A stretch of 64,000 nucleotides of DNA from an uncultured Chryseobacterium sp. (GCA_913778085.1 CAJYXJ010000074.1:1-64000), one strand, 5' to 3'; shown: positions 50,499-59,320, counted from the stretch's first letter. Translations and numbers: made by a program. Notes: generated by a model from the letters alone, not told the origin.

Positions 50499-51491
50499 TT
50501 ATTTAATATCATTTAATGCGATATAATCAGACGGCGTTATGCCTTCAAATTGTTTAAAAGCTCTGTTAAAAGTCGGCTGGCTGGAGAAACCGGCTTCTGT
50601 ATAAATATACATTAACGTAACTTTCTCCAAATCATTTTCCGCAAGCAATTGCTTCACATACTGGATCCTAAGATTGTTTATATAGGTATTAACATTGGAA
50701 TAACCTTTACTCCTTATAGCTTTTGAAATGTATGTACTGTTTGTTTTCAGGAGTGTGCTGAGCATGGAGATATTAAATTCTGAATTCGTAAACAGCTTAT
50801 TCTTTTTAACTTCATTATCAATACTTTGGAAAAGCACCTCTGCACTTTCAATGTCTCTTTCATTCAATGTAATGGGCAAAACCACTTTTTCTTTTTGTTC
50901 AATTTCCGTCAAAAGCTTGAGCTCTGTGATCTTTTCTTTATAATGTACAAACAGCCAGATGATTAAAACATTAAAGAGAAAAAGAAAAACATCTGTATTT
51001 TTTACTTTCTCTTGAGGATATTTAGGAAAATCAAAGTTGAAAAAATAATCTAAAATGATAACTAAAAAAACGGTTGAGATCGCATAAACACTATACAAAA
51101 GGACTTTTTTATTACCCAAAAAAATCTGTACGCCAAATGGTATCGGAATCAGCCAGGCAACACTGCCTGCAGAATATTCCCAAAAATACAGCATATTATA
51201 TATATTAAAGAGAGGGGCAATAATAATGAATAGGCTGACCGAGACTTTTAGTGATAAAACTTTTTTTGATAATAGCCAAATTGTAGAAATAATAACAATT
51301 TGTGCACTGAGATAATAGACAAAGAATAAATTATCGTAATAAAAATAAAAAATCAGCATATAGGTTGCCATTCCAAAAAACATAATTTTCAAATAGAGTT
51401 TTGCCAGCTCATATTTCAGTTGAAAAATATTGTTTTCACGTTCTTCGGCATTGCTTGAAATCTTAGATAAAATATAGTTAAGAGTATTCAT
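50499..51491 (-). CDS. AraC-type regulator with membrane-spanning N-terminal domain
   Basis: A 330-residue protein. About six hydrophobic helices between residues 28 and 195 form a membrane domain, with short loops and no ligand motif. A short linker precedes the C-terminal AraC HTH domain (about 235-325), with FNISMLSTLLKTNSTYISKAIRSKGYSNVNTYINNLRIQYVKQLL and the second helix pair YTEAGFSSQPTFNRAFKQFEGITPSDYI. Membrane-bound AraC regulators are frequent in Flavobacteriia. Targets are unknown; the divergent gene at 51862 (a secreted repeat protein, 370 bases away) is a candidate. Confidence 0.85.
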   Translation of the reverse strand: MNTLNYILSKISSNAEERENNIFQLKYELAKLYLKIMFFGMATYMLIFYFYYDNLFFVYYLSAQIVIISTIWLLSKKVLSLKVSVSLFIIIAPLFNIYNMLYFWEYSAGSVAWLIPIPFGVQIFLGNKKVLLYSVYAISTVFLVIILDYFFNFDFPKYPQEKVKNTDVFLFLFNVLIIWLFVHYKEKITELKLLTEIEQKEKVVLPITLNERDIESAEVLFQSIDNEVKKNKLFTNSEFNISMLSTLLKTNSTYISKAIRSKGYSNVNTYINNLRIQYVKQLLAENDLEKVTLMYIYTEAGFSSQPTFNRAFKQFEGITPSDYIALNDIK

Positions 51492-51861
51492 TTTATAAAT
51501 TTGAATTTTTTAAAATATTAAAAATCAATTGTTTAATATTTTTCATTTTTTATTATTTGTAGTATCTATGGATGCATTGAAATTATAGTCAATTATAGAA
51601 ATTGAATGTATCTTTTCATTTATTTGTCTTTGTGTGGATTTTAAAGGAATACTTTTGTCACATTGATTTTTGCAAAAAATTACGTTTTATTGTTCATCTT
51701 GACTTTGAAAATATTTTATGCAAAATTATATATTTCAAATTTTACCCGTTCCCAAATTAATCTAAACTTTAAAATCTCCATTTTAGTTAGGAAAAAATTC
51801 ACGAATTAAAACGCATTAAACATATTTCAAAATATAGACTTTATTTAATTAAAATTAGCAA
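51492..51861. other. AT-rich divergent intergenic region
   Basis: These 370 bases separate the membrane AraC gene from the secreted protein. They are AT-rich, with a TAATTTTG-type box on the minus strand at 51721-51728 and no clear box for the 51862 gene. No small gene or repeat is obvious. Confidence 0.5.
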
Positions 51862-53370
51862 ATGAAAAAGATTTTATTTCCGGTAATGGTGCTGTTGTAT
51901 TCAACAATGTGCGCACAAATAGGTGTTAATAACAAAGATCCGAAAGCAACAATGGATATAACTGCAAAAACTACTGATGGTTCTAAATCGGAAGGGCTTA
52001 TAGCTCCTAGATTGACCGGTAACCAGATCAAGGCAGCAGACAGTCAGTATGATACCCCTCAGATCGGTACAATTATCTATGCCACTTCTGCTGCATCGCC
52101 AAGTTCCCTAAAGACTGTAAATATTACAGAGGAAGGCTATTACTATTTCGACAGTTCTAAAATATGGAAAAAATTCGGCATTGGAACCGGAAGTACGGGT
52201 GATTCTACAGATGATGCATGGATTAATGATTCCGCCAATTCAATGGTAAAATTAGGAACACAATCTAACGGTAGTTCCTCAAGAACCCCAGGTACAGAAT
52301 TCATAGTGAAGGATAACGGAAGTTTGGGAATTGGCACGACTTCACCCAATGCTTATGCGATGATGGACATTTCGTCGTCTAATAAAGGTATTCTGGTTCC
52401 AAGGGTAGCTTTGACAAGCAATACCGCCGACCTTAATGCAGATGGGGACAACGATGTTACCAATCAACCCAAAGGTCTTTTGGTATACAATATCGGTACA
52501 GGCTTGTTGAAGTATGTAGGTTATGTGTTTTGGGACGGCTCAGAATGGAGAGCATTAAACGGAACGTCTACAGCAGAAGGAACGGTAACTGCATTAGATT
52601 GCTTATCAGCATCGTTAGACCCCAGCTCTTATACGGCAAATGTTCAATACAATGGGACTCTTTCAATACCATATTCCGGAGGTAACGGTGGTTATTACGC
52701 AGGGCAGACGATTACTTCGACTGGAGTAACCGGGCTTACAGCAAAATTGGATCCGGGAAGTTTTGCCAATGGTAACGGGATATTGAAATATTATGTTTCG
52801 GGAACACCGTCCGCCTCTACTCCGACTTTGGCAAGCTTTGCAATTAATATAGGTGGAAAAAACTGTACAGCATCAGTAGGAGCAGGAAGCAAAGGTGTTT
52901 TGAGCGAATATGCTCAGGTCAACTTTGAGAGTTATGGAACTGGAAGCGGTGGTGTTGCAGGTAACGGAACGCTTGCTACTGTTTTGCCGGGTGCCGTTAA
53001 CATTGCGAGAGTAAAACGAATTACAGAAGCTATATTCCGTATTGATTTCAACGTTCCTTTCGTTGATAACAATTATATTGTAGCTGGAACCGTATGGGAA
53101 GGTGCATTGAATAATGCGAATAATATACAACCGCAAATGTATGCACCTAACTACATAACCATCACCACCAATGCTCTGTCCACTGCCATCGCTAATGATA
53201 CGGATGTAAGACCAATAAGCCCTACCAATCCCAGTTATAATCTCGAAGCGAGACAGATCGTAATGAAAGACGCTAGCTCATATGTTGTAAAATACCGTAC
53301 ACATTTTTATGTGGTAGAAGGATACAATGCAGCTCCAATAGTAGGGGGTGCTTTACTGATTACAAGGTAA
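51862..53370 (+). CDS. Large secreted protein with GI-TT-P-A-LDI repeats
   Basis: A 502-residue protein with signal peptide (about 1-19, ending MCAQ). The mature N-terminus IGVNNKDPKATMDITAKT and a second copy LGIGTTSPNAYAMMDISSSNKGILVPRVAL (about 155-184) fit the repeated 'GIGTTxPxAxLDI' strands of Flavobacteriia surface and trimeric-fibre-like proteins. The middle (about 270-340) is Ser/Gly/Thr-rich and beta-like. The C-terminal 150 residues, with AQVNFESYGTGSGG, form a separate beta domain. It may be a surface adhesin or fibre-type protein. It is divergent from the membrane AraC gene; no type IX C-terminal signal was recognised. Confidence 0.8.
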   Translation: MKKILFPVMVLLYSTMCAQIGVNNKDPKATMDITAKTTDGSKSEGLIAPRLTGNQIKAADSQYDTPQIGTIIYATSAASPSSLKTVNITEEGYYYFDSSKIWKKFGIGTGSTGDSTDDAWINDSANSMVKLGTQSNGSSSRTPGTEFIVKDNGSLGIGTTSPNAYAMMDISSSNKGILVPRVALTSNTADLNADGDNDVTNQPKGLLVYNIGTGLLKYVGYVFWDGSEWRALNGTSTAEGTVTALDCLSASLDPSSYTANVQYNGTLSIPYSGGNGGYYAGQTITSTGVTGLTAKLDPGSFANGNGILKYYVSGTPSASTPTLASFAINIGGKNCTASVGAGSKGVLSEYAQVNFESYGTGSGGVAGNGTLATVLPGAVNIARVKRITEAIFRIDFNVPFVDNNYIVAGTVWEGALNNANNIQPQMYAPNYITITTNALSTAIANDTDVRPISPTNPSYNLEARQIVMKDASSYVVKYRTHFYVVEGYNAAPIVGGALLITR

Positions 53371-53772
53371 TATTTTGTATGATGCGGTTTTGTTTTTTAA
53401 TGAGACCATAACTTATCTGTAACATTAATATTTTGGATGGAAGATATATCAATACGAATTTAACGTACATTCATACCCTATTAAGTTTTTTAGATATAAA
53501 AGATGGTCGTAGCTCAGCTGAAAAATTCTTTCTTCGCTTCATCAATAAGAACTAATAAAAGTATAATTTTTAAATATCTAGCAAATTATCGCCTCCTGGA
53601 GATTTTTAAGCGTTCAGATATAAAAAGCCGTATTTTATAGAAAACCCTTAGTGAAAATAGCCATTATTCCTTATTAGGGTATGTACTTCAGGATAAATAC
53701 ATTAAAAAATCAGCATCAATCAGAACTCAATTATTTCAACAATAAGAAATCTGCACAAGATTATTTTAAATT
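53371..53772. other. Intergenic region with an inverted-repeat-flanked segment
   Basis: These 402 bases carry no recognisable gene. CATACCCTATTAAG at 53472-53485 and the near-inverse at 53669-53682 flank about 210 bases; otherwise the DNA is AT-rich. Confidence 0.5.
53472..53682. repeat. Segment with 14-bp terminal inverted repeats
   Basis: Left end CATACCCTATTAAG (53472-53485); right end CTTATTAGGGTATG (53669-53682), matching 13 of 14 positions as an inverted repeat. Length about 211 bases. No target-site duplication was recognised. Confidence 0.4.
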
Positions 53773-54471
53773 CTATTTTCCTAACACAAATACCGCCGGG
53801 ACCTTATGAAGTTCCGGCTTTTGTTTTTGCCAGTCCTTAACGGTTTTCGTTTTGATGAATTCGTGTTCGGGATCGTTGATGTTTGCGGCAATACAGAGCT
53901 TTGTACTTGGCGAAAGAAATTTAGTGAGATCTTCAAAAAGCGGGTTGTTCCGGTAAGGTGTTTCCATAAAAATCTGGGTGTAACCGGTCTTTTGAACCTG
54001 GCTTTCCAATTGCAGAATCTGCTTCTTTTTTTCTCCTCTATCAATCGGGAGGTAACCGTTGAAAGTAAATTCCTGCCCGTTAAACCCGCTGGAAATCAAG
54101 GCCATAATAATAGATGACGGACCGGAGATCGGGATTACCCGGATATTCTTTTCGTGGCACCATTTTACCATCAGGTTTCCCGGATCAGCGATGCATGGCA
54201 GGCCCGCTTCGGAAAGCAGCCCGAAATCCTGCCCTTTCAGCATCAGCTCCTGCGCCTCTCTGATGTCGGAATTTTCCGTGTATTTATCCAGAAGAAAAAG
54301 CTTTAGATGAGATTGTTTTTTCTCCGGCGCAAAAAACTTAACAACTTTTCTTGCTGTTTTTTCATTCTCAACAAAGAAGTAGTCCGTCTGCATGATATAA
54401 TCTTTGATGACAGGTGAAAAATGAGTAATGGATGTATTTTCCGAGAGATAAGCAGGAAGTAAAAAAAGCAT
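53773..54471 (-). CDS. RsmI-like SAM-dependent methyltransferase
   Basis: A 232-residue tetrapyrrole-methylase-fold enzyme of the kind related to 16S rRNA 2'-O-methyltransferase RsmI. Conserved features are the start MLFLLPAYLSEN, GQDFGLLSEAGLPCIADPG (about 86-104), the central PISGPSSIIMALISSGFNGQEFTFNGYLP (about 115-143) and QIFMETPYRNN. It lacks the typical N-terminal LYLVATPIGNL of RsmI, so it is more likely the second, less understood paralogue common in Bacteroidetes. It follows the phosphatase gene by 42 bases on the same strand. Confidence 0.88.
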   Translation of the reverse strand: MLFLLPAYLSENTSITHFSPVIKDYIMQTDYFFVENEKTARKVVKFFAPEKKQSHLKLFLLDKYTENSDIREAQELMLKGQDFGLLSEAGLPCIADPGNLMVKWCHEKNIRVIPISGPSSIIMALISSGFNGQEFTFNGYLPIDRGEKKKQILQLESQVQKTGYTQIFMETPYRNNPLFEDLTKFLSPSTKLCIAANINDPEHEFIKTKTVKDWQKQKPELHKVPAVFVLGK

Positions 54472-54513
54472 GGTATTGTATTATTTAAAATATAAGTGAT
54501 TCGTTAATTAAGA

Positions 54514-54957
54514 CTAAACCTGTCCGGCTATTGCATCACAGCCCTTTTCCAGCAGTTGAAAAACATGCTCGAATTCATCTTCCCCACCCCAGTAAGGATC
54601 CGGGACTTCGGCATTTTCGTGGTCTCCCAAAACTTCCAGAAAAAGGGAAATTTTCTGTCGCTGCTTCTCCGTTCTGGCTTTTGAAACCACATCCGCCATT
54701 ACATCGATATCCATGCAGTAGATTTTATCGAATTTTTCAAAATCCGCTGCTGTGATCGGCCTGGATTTTTGTTTGGAAATATCAATTCCGTGACGGGCAG
54801 CTGTTTCAATGGCTCTTTTATCGGGCTGTTTGCCTTCATGCAAGGCAATCGTTCCGGCAGAATCAACAAGGAAATCCGCAGGAACTTTTGTTTTCATAAT
54901 TCCTTCGGCCAGAGGGCTCCGGCAGATATTTCCTAGACAGACCATTAATATGTTCAT
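54514..54957 (-). CDS. Low-molecular-weight protein-tyrosine phosphatase
   Basis: A 147-residue cytoplasmic phosphatase. The P-loop is CLGNICRS (Cys7 to Arg13 in the CX5R pattern). The general acid aspartate is in DPYWGG (about 117-122). The length is normal for the family. In bacteria these enzymes dephosphorylate tyrosine kinases of polysaccharide synthesis or other proteins; the substrate here is unknown. It lies downstream of dnaA with a terminator between, and its own -7 box overlaps that spacer. Confidence 0.93.
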   Translation of the reverse strand: MNILMVCLGNICRSPLAEGIMKTKVPADFLVDSAGTIALHEGKQPDKRAIETAARHGIDISKQKSRPITAADFEKFDKIYCMDIDVMADVVSKARTEKQRQKISLFLEVLGDHENAEVPDPYWGGEDEFEHVFQLLEKGCDAIAGQV

Positions 54958-54977
54958 TGTTCAAAAGGATTAGGCTA

Positions 54978-54985
54978 CAAAGCTA
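54978..54985 (-). promoter_or_regulatory. -7 promoter box for the LMW phosphatase gene
   Basis: Minus-strand TAGCTTTG, 20 bases before the ATG at 54957. Confidence 0.5.
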
Positions 54986-55020
54986 AATAAAAAATGAAGA
55001 ATAAAATTATTCTCCATTTT
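54986..55020 (-). terminator. dnaA terminator
   Basis: AAAATGAAGAATAA (54991-55004) and TTATTCTCCATTTT (55007-55020) form a 14-base stem with one mismatch; TTTTTTATTTAG follows on the minus strand. It lies about 20 bases after the dnaA stop. Confidence 0.72.
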
Positions 55021-55041
55021 CGATGTTTATGATAAATGCAT

Positions 55042-56496
55042 TTATTGTCTGATTCTTTCGCCTAGTTCCTTCACATATTTCTTGATCTCTTTATCGATTT
55101 TTGAAACATCCTTGATGGTGTCGCAGGCATACATAACCGTTGAGTGGTCCTTTCCTCCCATTTCAGCACCGATTTTGGTAAAGGTGGAATTGGTAAGCTC
55201 CTTGGCAAAATACATCGCCAGCTGTCTCGGAAGTGCAATTTCCCTTTTTCTGGTTTTGGAAAGAAGCTGCTCTTTTTTGATTCCGAAATAATCGCACACC
55301 ACATCCTGAATATAAGGAATATTGATAACTTTCTTTTGGGTTGCGGCAATCTTATTAATCGTCTCTTTTAACAGATCCAGACTCAGATCTGTTTTGTATA
55401 CAGTAGAATAAGCAATTACGGAGTTGATAATCCCGATAAGCTCTCTAACGTTGGTTTTCGCTTCAGCAGCAAGGAAATCTAGCATGTCATCAGGAAGAAC
55501 GATCCCGTCTCTGCTTAATTTATCTATGATAATTTTCTTACGGGTCGAGATATCCGGGGATTTGATCTCTGCAGAAAGTCCCCATTTGAAACGGGAAACG
55601 ATCCGGTCCTGGATATCCATAATATCGGCCGGTGCCTTATCGGAAGTCAGGATAATCTGTTTTCCGTTCTGGTGTAAATGGTCGAAGATATGGAAGAAGC
55701 TGTCCTGGGTTGCCGATTTTCCGGAAAGAAACTGGATATCGTCGATGATCAGTACATCCACCATCTGGTAGAAGTTTGCAAATTCCGTCTGCTTGTGTGC
55801 TTTCGCAGCTGAAATAAACTGCTGGATGAATTTTTCCGAAGACAGGTACAGAACGATTTTATCCGGGAACTGATTCTTTACTTCCAGTCCAACTGCCTGC
55901 CCAAGGTGGGTTTTTCCTACTCCGTAACCTCCATATAAAAACAGTGGGTTAAATGCAGTGGCACCAGGTCTTTTGGCGATTGATCTTGCTACGGTAGCAG
56001 CAAATTTATTGCTTTCTCCTTCTATATAATTATCAAAAGAAAAATCTGCTTTCAGGTTGGAATTGATATTTACTTTCTTAATTCCTGGAACAACAAAAGG
56101 ATTGACGATATTGGATGAAAAACCCTGGGGCATGGTCTCCTGTACTTTCGGAGTCGGTGTACTTTTGCCTTTCATGTTCATCGTAATCGGTTTTTCAAGG
56201 CCTGCCGGCTTGTTTTCGATTACGGAATACCACAACTTCACTCCTTTTCCGATGTTTTTTTTCAGGGCAGCCGAAAGAAGGGACAAGTAATTATCCTCTA
56301 TATATTCCTTGTAAAAATCACTCGGAACGATGAGCGTAAGGTTATTGTCCACTAAAGAAAGCGGCTGTACCTTATCGAACAAAAGATCGAAAGATTTTTC
56401 AAGTTTTTTCAGGTCAGAACTATCTTCAGCTGCGTTGAGATTATCGCGCATAAACTGAAGGCACCTCTGCCATATCATCATTAAATTTTCATCCAT
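55042..56496 (-). CDS. dnaA: Chromosomal replication initiator DnaA
   Basis: 484 residues from the ATG at 56496, the start expected from the family N-terminus MDENLMMIWQRCLQFM; the frame is open 20 codons further, but that segment is not DnaA-like. Domain I is at about 1-85. The AAA+ domain III has Walker A GGYGVGKTHLGQA (near 189-201) and Walker B DVLIIDDIQFLSGK (near 250). The domain IV DNA-binding helix carries the DnaA signature GGKDHSTVMYACDTI (near 450). It initiates replication at oriC. No DnaA boxes are seen within the adjacent spacer, so oriC is not evidently next to it. Confidence 0.96.
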   Translation of the reverse strand: MDENLMMIWQRCLQFMRDNLNAAEDSSDLKKLEKSFDLLFDKVQPLSLVDNNLTLIVPSDFYKEYIEDNYLSLLSAALKKNIGKGVKLWYSVIENKPAGLEKPITMNMKGKSTPTPKVQETMPQGFSSNIVNPFVVPGIKKVNINSNLKADFSFDNYIEGESNKFAATVARSIAKRPGATAFNPLFLYGGYGVGKTHLGQAVGLEVKNQFPDKIVLYLSSEKFIQQFISAAKAHKQTEFANFYQMVDVLIIDDIQFLSGKSATQDSFFHIFDHLHQNGKQIILTSDKAPADIMDIQDRIVSRFKWGLSAEIKSPDISTRKKIIIDKLSRDGIVLPDDMLDFLAAEAKTNVRELIGIINSVIAYSTVYKTDLSLDLLKETINKIAATQKKVINIPYIQDVVCDYFGIKKEQLLSKTRKREIALPRQLAMYFAKELTNSTFTKIGAEMGGKDHSTVMYACDTIKDVSKIDKEIKKYVKELGERIRQ

Positions 56497-56579
56497 AAAA
56501 TATGCCCCGATTAATTCTTTGTTAGTACTCTTTTTAGAAGGATGACAAAGGTCCATAATTTTTATTTTAAAAAAAAATT

Positions 56580-56611
56580 TTGCACTTATTGATTATTTAA
56601 AAATATATTTG
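56580..56611 (+). promoter_or_regulatory. Promoter of the thioesterase (TTG-N21-TATATTTG)
   Basis: -33 TTG at 56580-56582 and -7 box TATATTTG at 56604-56611, separated by 21 bases. The ATG at 56634 is 22 bases beyond the box. Confidence 0.6.
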
Positions 56612-56633
56612 TATGTATAATTAAGTGCCAAAG

Positions 56634-57044
56634 ATGATACACACAACACACTCAATAAGAGTACGTTACGGAGAAACAGACCCAATGAAATACGTTTACT
56701 ACGGCAACTACGCAGAATACCTCGAAATTGGAAGAGTCGAACTTTTTCGCAGCATAGGAATGTCGTATAATGAGATTGAAAATCAAGGAATTTGGCTGCC
56801 CGTTTCAGAGTATAAAATCAAGTATCTGCGGCCTGCTTTTTATGATGAAACACTGGAAATCCATACGTATGTAAAAAAAATTCCGGGGGTAAGGATCGAA
56901 TTTGAATATGAAATTTTTAACGAAGAAAATATAAAAATTACGGAAGCTTCCACTACCCTGTTTTTTCTGGATGCCAAAACCAGTAAAGTCGTTAAATGTC
57001 CGGATTATCTGATGGAGCTGATTGAAGCCCACTGGAATAAATAA
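56634..57044 (+). CDS. Acyl-CoA thioesterase, hotdog fold (YbgC/4HBT-like)
   Basis: 137 residues from the ATG at 56634; a GTG at 56625 could add three. The hotdog-fold 4-hydroxybenzoyl-CoA thioesterase signature is present at IRVRYGETDPMKYVYYGNYAEYLEIGRVELF (residues 7-37), with the catalytic aspartate in ETDPMKYVYYGNY. The C-terminal strands FEYEIFNEENIKITEASTTLFFLD complete the fold. It hydrolyses acyl-CoA, perhaps in lipid or aromatic metabolism. It is divergent from dnaA across a short spacer. Confidence 0.92.
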   Translation: MIHTTHSIRVRYGETDPMKYVYYGNYAEYLEIGRVELFRSIGMSYNEIENQGIWLPVSEYKIKYLRPAFYDETLEIHTYVKKIPGVRIEFEYEIFNEENIKITEASTTLFFLDAKTSKVVKCPDYLMELIEAHWNK

Positions 57045-57075
57045 TTTTGAACCCAATGCAGAAATTAGACTAACA

Positions 57076-57105
57076 GGCTGGAGAAGGAAGCTGGATGCCG
57101 GAAGC
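57076..57105 (+). repeat. Dispersed GGCTGGAAG-type repeat unit
   Basis: GGCTGGAGAAGGAAGCTGGA followed by TGCCGGAAGC. It sits in the thioesterase-pheA spacer. Confidence 0.7.
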
Positions 57106-57261
57106 CTGTTGGCGAAACATTGCTGACAGCCTTTAATTTCAAATGATCTTTTTTGCATTCTACTAAAGGAAAGTTTATTTTAGCCATTTGGAGAACGCTG
57201 AACAGAAAGAAGATATTTACCTTGCATTCTTTTCAGCATACCATCATTTAAAAGAAAATTC

Positions 57262-58110
57262 ATGAAGATCGCATTTTTGGGCCCGCACGCCAGTTTCACA
57301 CAGCTCGCCGCCAGTCAGCTTTTCCCGGACGCAGAACTTTTGCCTCAGGCCAATATATTGGATTGTTTTAAAGCGATTGAGCATAAGGAGGTTGATCAGG
57401 CGGTCGTCCCGCTTGAAAATTCCATTGAAGGAACGGTCTCCCTGACCTTGGATTACCTGTATAAAACTCCGGGCATCAGGATCGAAGCCGAAGCCGTTAT
57501 GCCGATTGCCCATCATCTGATGGTTCATCCTGACTGTAATATAGACAATCTGGAGAAGATCTACTCACATCCACAGGCACTGGCACAGAGTTTTCATTTT
57601 CTTGACTCCCGATTTAAGGAGGTTCCGAAGCAGGATTATTCTTCAACTGCCGCCGCCGCAAAACATATTGCCGATCACTCTGACAGAAATCTTGCGGCCG
57701 TTGCCAACCAATTTGCAGCAGATCTTTACGGGTTAAAGGTCATCCACCGGAATATTCAGGACATTGAGCAGAACCATACGAGATTTATCATCATTTCGAA
57801 ACAGCAGAATATCTACACAAATAATGAATTAGACGTATTAGGGGAAAAATCAGGACTTCTGATTACACTTCCTGAAGATCATCCCGGCGGACTTCATCAG
57901 GTACTTTCCGTTTTTGCATGGCGGAAAATGAATCTCAGCAAAATAGAATCCCGTACCTTGAAGACAGGTCTGGGCAATTATTTCTTTTTCATCAATGTTG
58001 TAGGCAAATGGGAATCTGCACTGCACCGCAACGTACTGGAAGAATTGGCAGCTTTGGGTACTGACACGGATTTTTTAGGAAATTATAAAGAATTTCTTTT
58101 AAAAAGCTGA
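57262..58110 (+). CDS. pheA: Prephenate dehydratase
   Basis: A 282-residue monofunctional enzyme of phenylalanine synthesis. The prephenate dehydratase domain (about 1-180) starts MKIAFLGPHASFTQLAA and has the family segments VPLENSIEGTVSLTLDYL and, near its end, NHTRFIIIS with the conserved TRF. The C-terminal ACT domain (about 200-280) contains the GxL/ESRP-type motif KIESRTLKTGLGNYFFFI, which gives phenylalanine feedback inhibition in other bacteria. There is no chorismate-mutase domain, so that activity must come from elsewhere. It appears monocistronic. Confidence 0.95.
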   Translation: MKIAFLGPHASFTQLAASQLFPDAELLPQANILDCFKAIEHKEVDQAVVPLENSIEGTVSLTLDYLYKTPGIRIEAEAVMPIAHHLMVHPDCNIDNLEKIYSHPQALAQSFHFLDSRFKEVPKQDYSSTAAAAKHIADHSDRNLAAVANQFAADLYGLKVIHRNIQDIEQNHTRFIIISKQQNIYTNNELDVLGEKSGLLITLPEDHPGGLHQVLSVFAWRKMNLSKIESRTLKTGLGNYFFFINVVGKWESALHRNVLEELAALGTDTDFLGNYKEFLLKS

Positions 58111-58445
58111 CAAAATTCCATCTCGTTTCGTTTATATCCCCTCTTGATCTACCGGATTTATAACAATTCAAATTTTTCAATCATTTTTCTGACTGATTTG
58201 AAAACCTTTTAATACCCTGTCATCAGGATAATAATTACATATTCACACCATGTATTTCTCTAATTATTGATTATTTTTATTTTTTAGTAAAAATTAAATA
58301 ACAAAAGATTATAAGTTTAATATTATTATCTAAATTTAGCAAAAAACTAAAAAATTTTAACTTAAATTGGGAATTTGCATGATATTTGATACCGTTTTAG
58401 TGAAAAACTATCTGAGAATAAACCTTTAACTAAAATTAAATTTTT
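58111..58445. other. AT-rich intergenic region
   Basis: These 335 bases between pheA and the C1q-like gene are over 75 percent A+T by eye. A TTCAAAT..ATTTGAA inverted repeat lies near 58168-58203. No clear promoter box or gene was found. Confidence 0.45.
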
Positions 58446-59195
58446 ATGAACATGAAAACTAAAATTTGCAGTGCCATTTTAGCACTTATGGCACTTCCTT
58501 TTGCGGCCCAGAGTGGTGCAGTAGGTATTAATACTACTACTCCTCAGGCAACCCTGGATATCAACGGAAATTTAAAAATCAGGCAGGCGCCTACAGCGGC
58601 CACTACAACAGGATATCAGATCCTGGCCATCAACCAGAACACCGGCGGCGATTTTGAAGTATCAAAGCTGAATCCTCAGCTTATTGCAGACCTTGCAACT
58701 GGTGGAGGAACCACTGGCGTTGCTGCTTCCGTATATGCTGCAAGAAAAACATCAGGGGTTACTCTGGTCTCCGCTACCGTTTTTCCAACGGGTTTTCAGT
58801 CTGTAAACTTCATAAACGCGGAAAGAACAGTAGGAGCTTCTGCAGTTTTTACAGATACGGACAATACTTACAATGTACCAAGTACAGGCGTTTATGCCAT
58901 TGGATTTTCTTTCCGTTACGGTACTGGAATTCAGGCAGCTTTGTTAGCAAATGCTCCGGGAGTAGGAATTGTAAGAACCAGAAACGGAGTATCCACACTG
59001 ATCGACAGCAGATCATTCAGCGGGGCGAACCTGGGACTTCTCAGTCTGACGATCTCAGAATCAAGTGTAAATTCTCTGTATCCTTTACAGACCGGTGATA
59101 AAATTTCTTTCGGGCTTACCGGATCTTCGTTGCTGGACGGAAATATCCTGGGAAGCAGTACGAGTTCTTTTTACATTTACAAAGTTTCAAATTAA
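58446..59195 (+). CDS. Secreted protein with C1q/TNF-like C-terminal domain
   Basis: A 249-residue protein; a second ATG at 58452 may be the true start. Signal peptide 1-21, ending FAAQS. The stretch AVGINTTTPQATLDINGNLKIRQ (about 25-47) is the same N-terminal repeat as in the 51862 product. The C-terminal 140 residues (VYAARKTSGVTLVSATVFPTG through TSSFYIYKVSN) follow the jelly-roll pattern of C1q-like domains: YNVPSTGVYAIGFSFRYG, the LLSLTISESS strand and LQTGDKISFGL. C1q-like domains form trimers and often bind surfaces or carbohydrate. A terminator follows. Confidence 0.8.
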   Translation: MNMKTKICSAILALMALPFAAQSGAVGINTTTPQATLDINGNLKIRQAPTAATTTGYQILAINQNTGGDFEVSKLNPQLIADLATGGGTTGVAASVYAARKTSGVTLVSATVFPTGFQSVNFINAERTVGASAVFTDTDNTYNVPSTGVYAIGFSFRYGTGIQAALLANAPGVGIVRTRNGVSTLIDSRSFSGANLGLLSLTISESSVNSLYPLQTGDKISFGLTGSSLLDGNILGSSTSSFYIYKVSN

Positions 59196-59266
59196 AAATC
59201 AATTCATTTATCAAAAGAAAAATTTTACAACCTAATTACTAACCGTGTTAATCACTATATCTTACT

Positions 59267-59301
59267 TTAATCCGTTACACTGTGTAGCGGATTAATTTTT
59301 T
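59267..59301 (+). terminator. Terminator after the C1q-like gene
   Basis: TTAATCCGTTACAC (59267-59280) and GTGTAGCGGATTAA (59282-59295) with one G-T pair, followed by TTTTTT. It is about 70 bases from the gene end. Confidence 0.75.
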
Positions 59302-59320
59302 ATGGCTGTAAACATTTGAG

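Noticed and set aside
53505-53523. A tRNA-like 5' end (GGTCGTAGCTCAGCTG)
   Set aside because: It resembles a tRNA D-arm, but no anticodon arm, T-arm (GGTTCGAATCC) or acceptor follows in the next 80 bases.
56497-56556. Upstream extension of dnaA to an ATG at 56556
   Set aside because: The extra 20 residues are not DnaA-like; the family N-terminus begins MDENLMMIWQRCLQFM at 56496.
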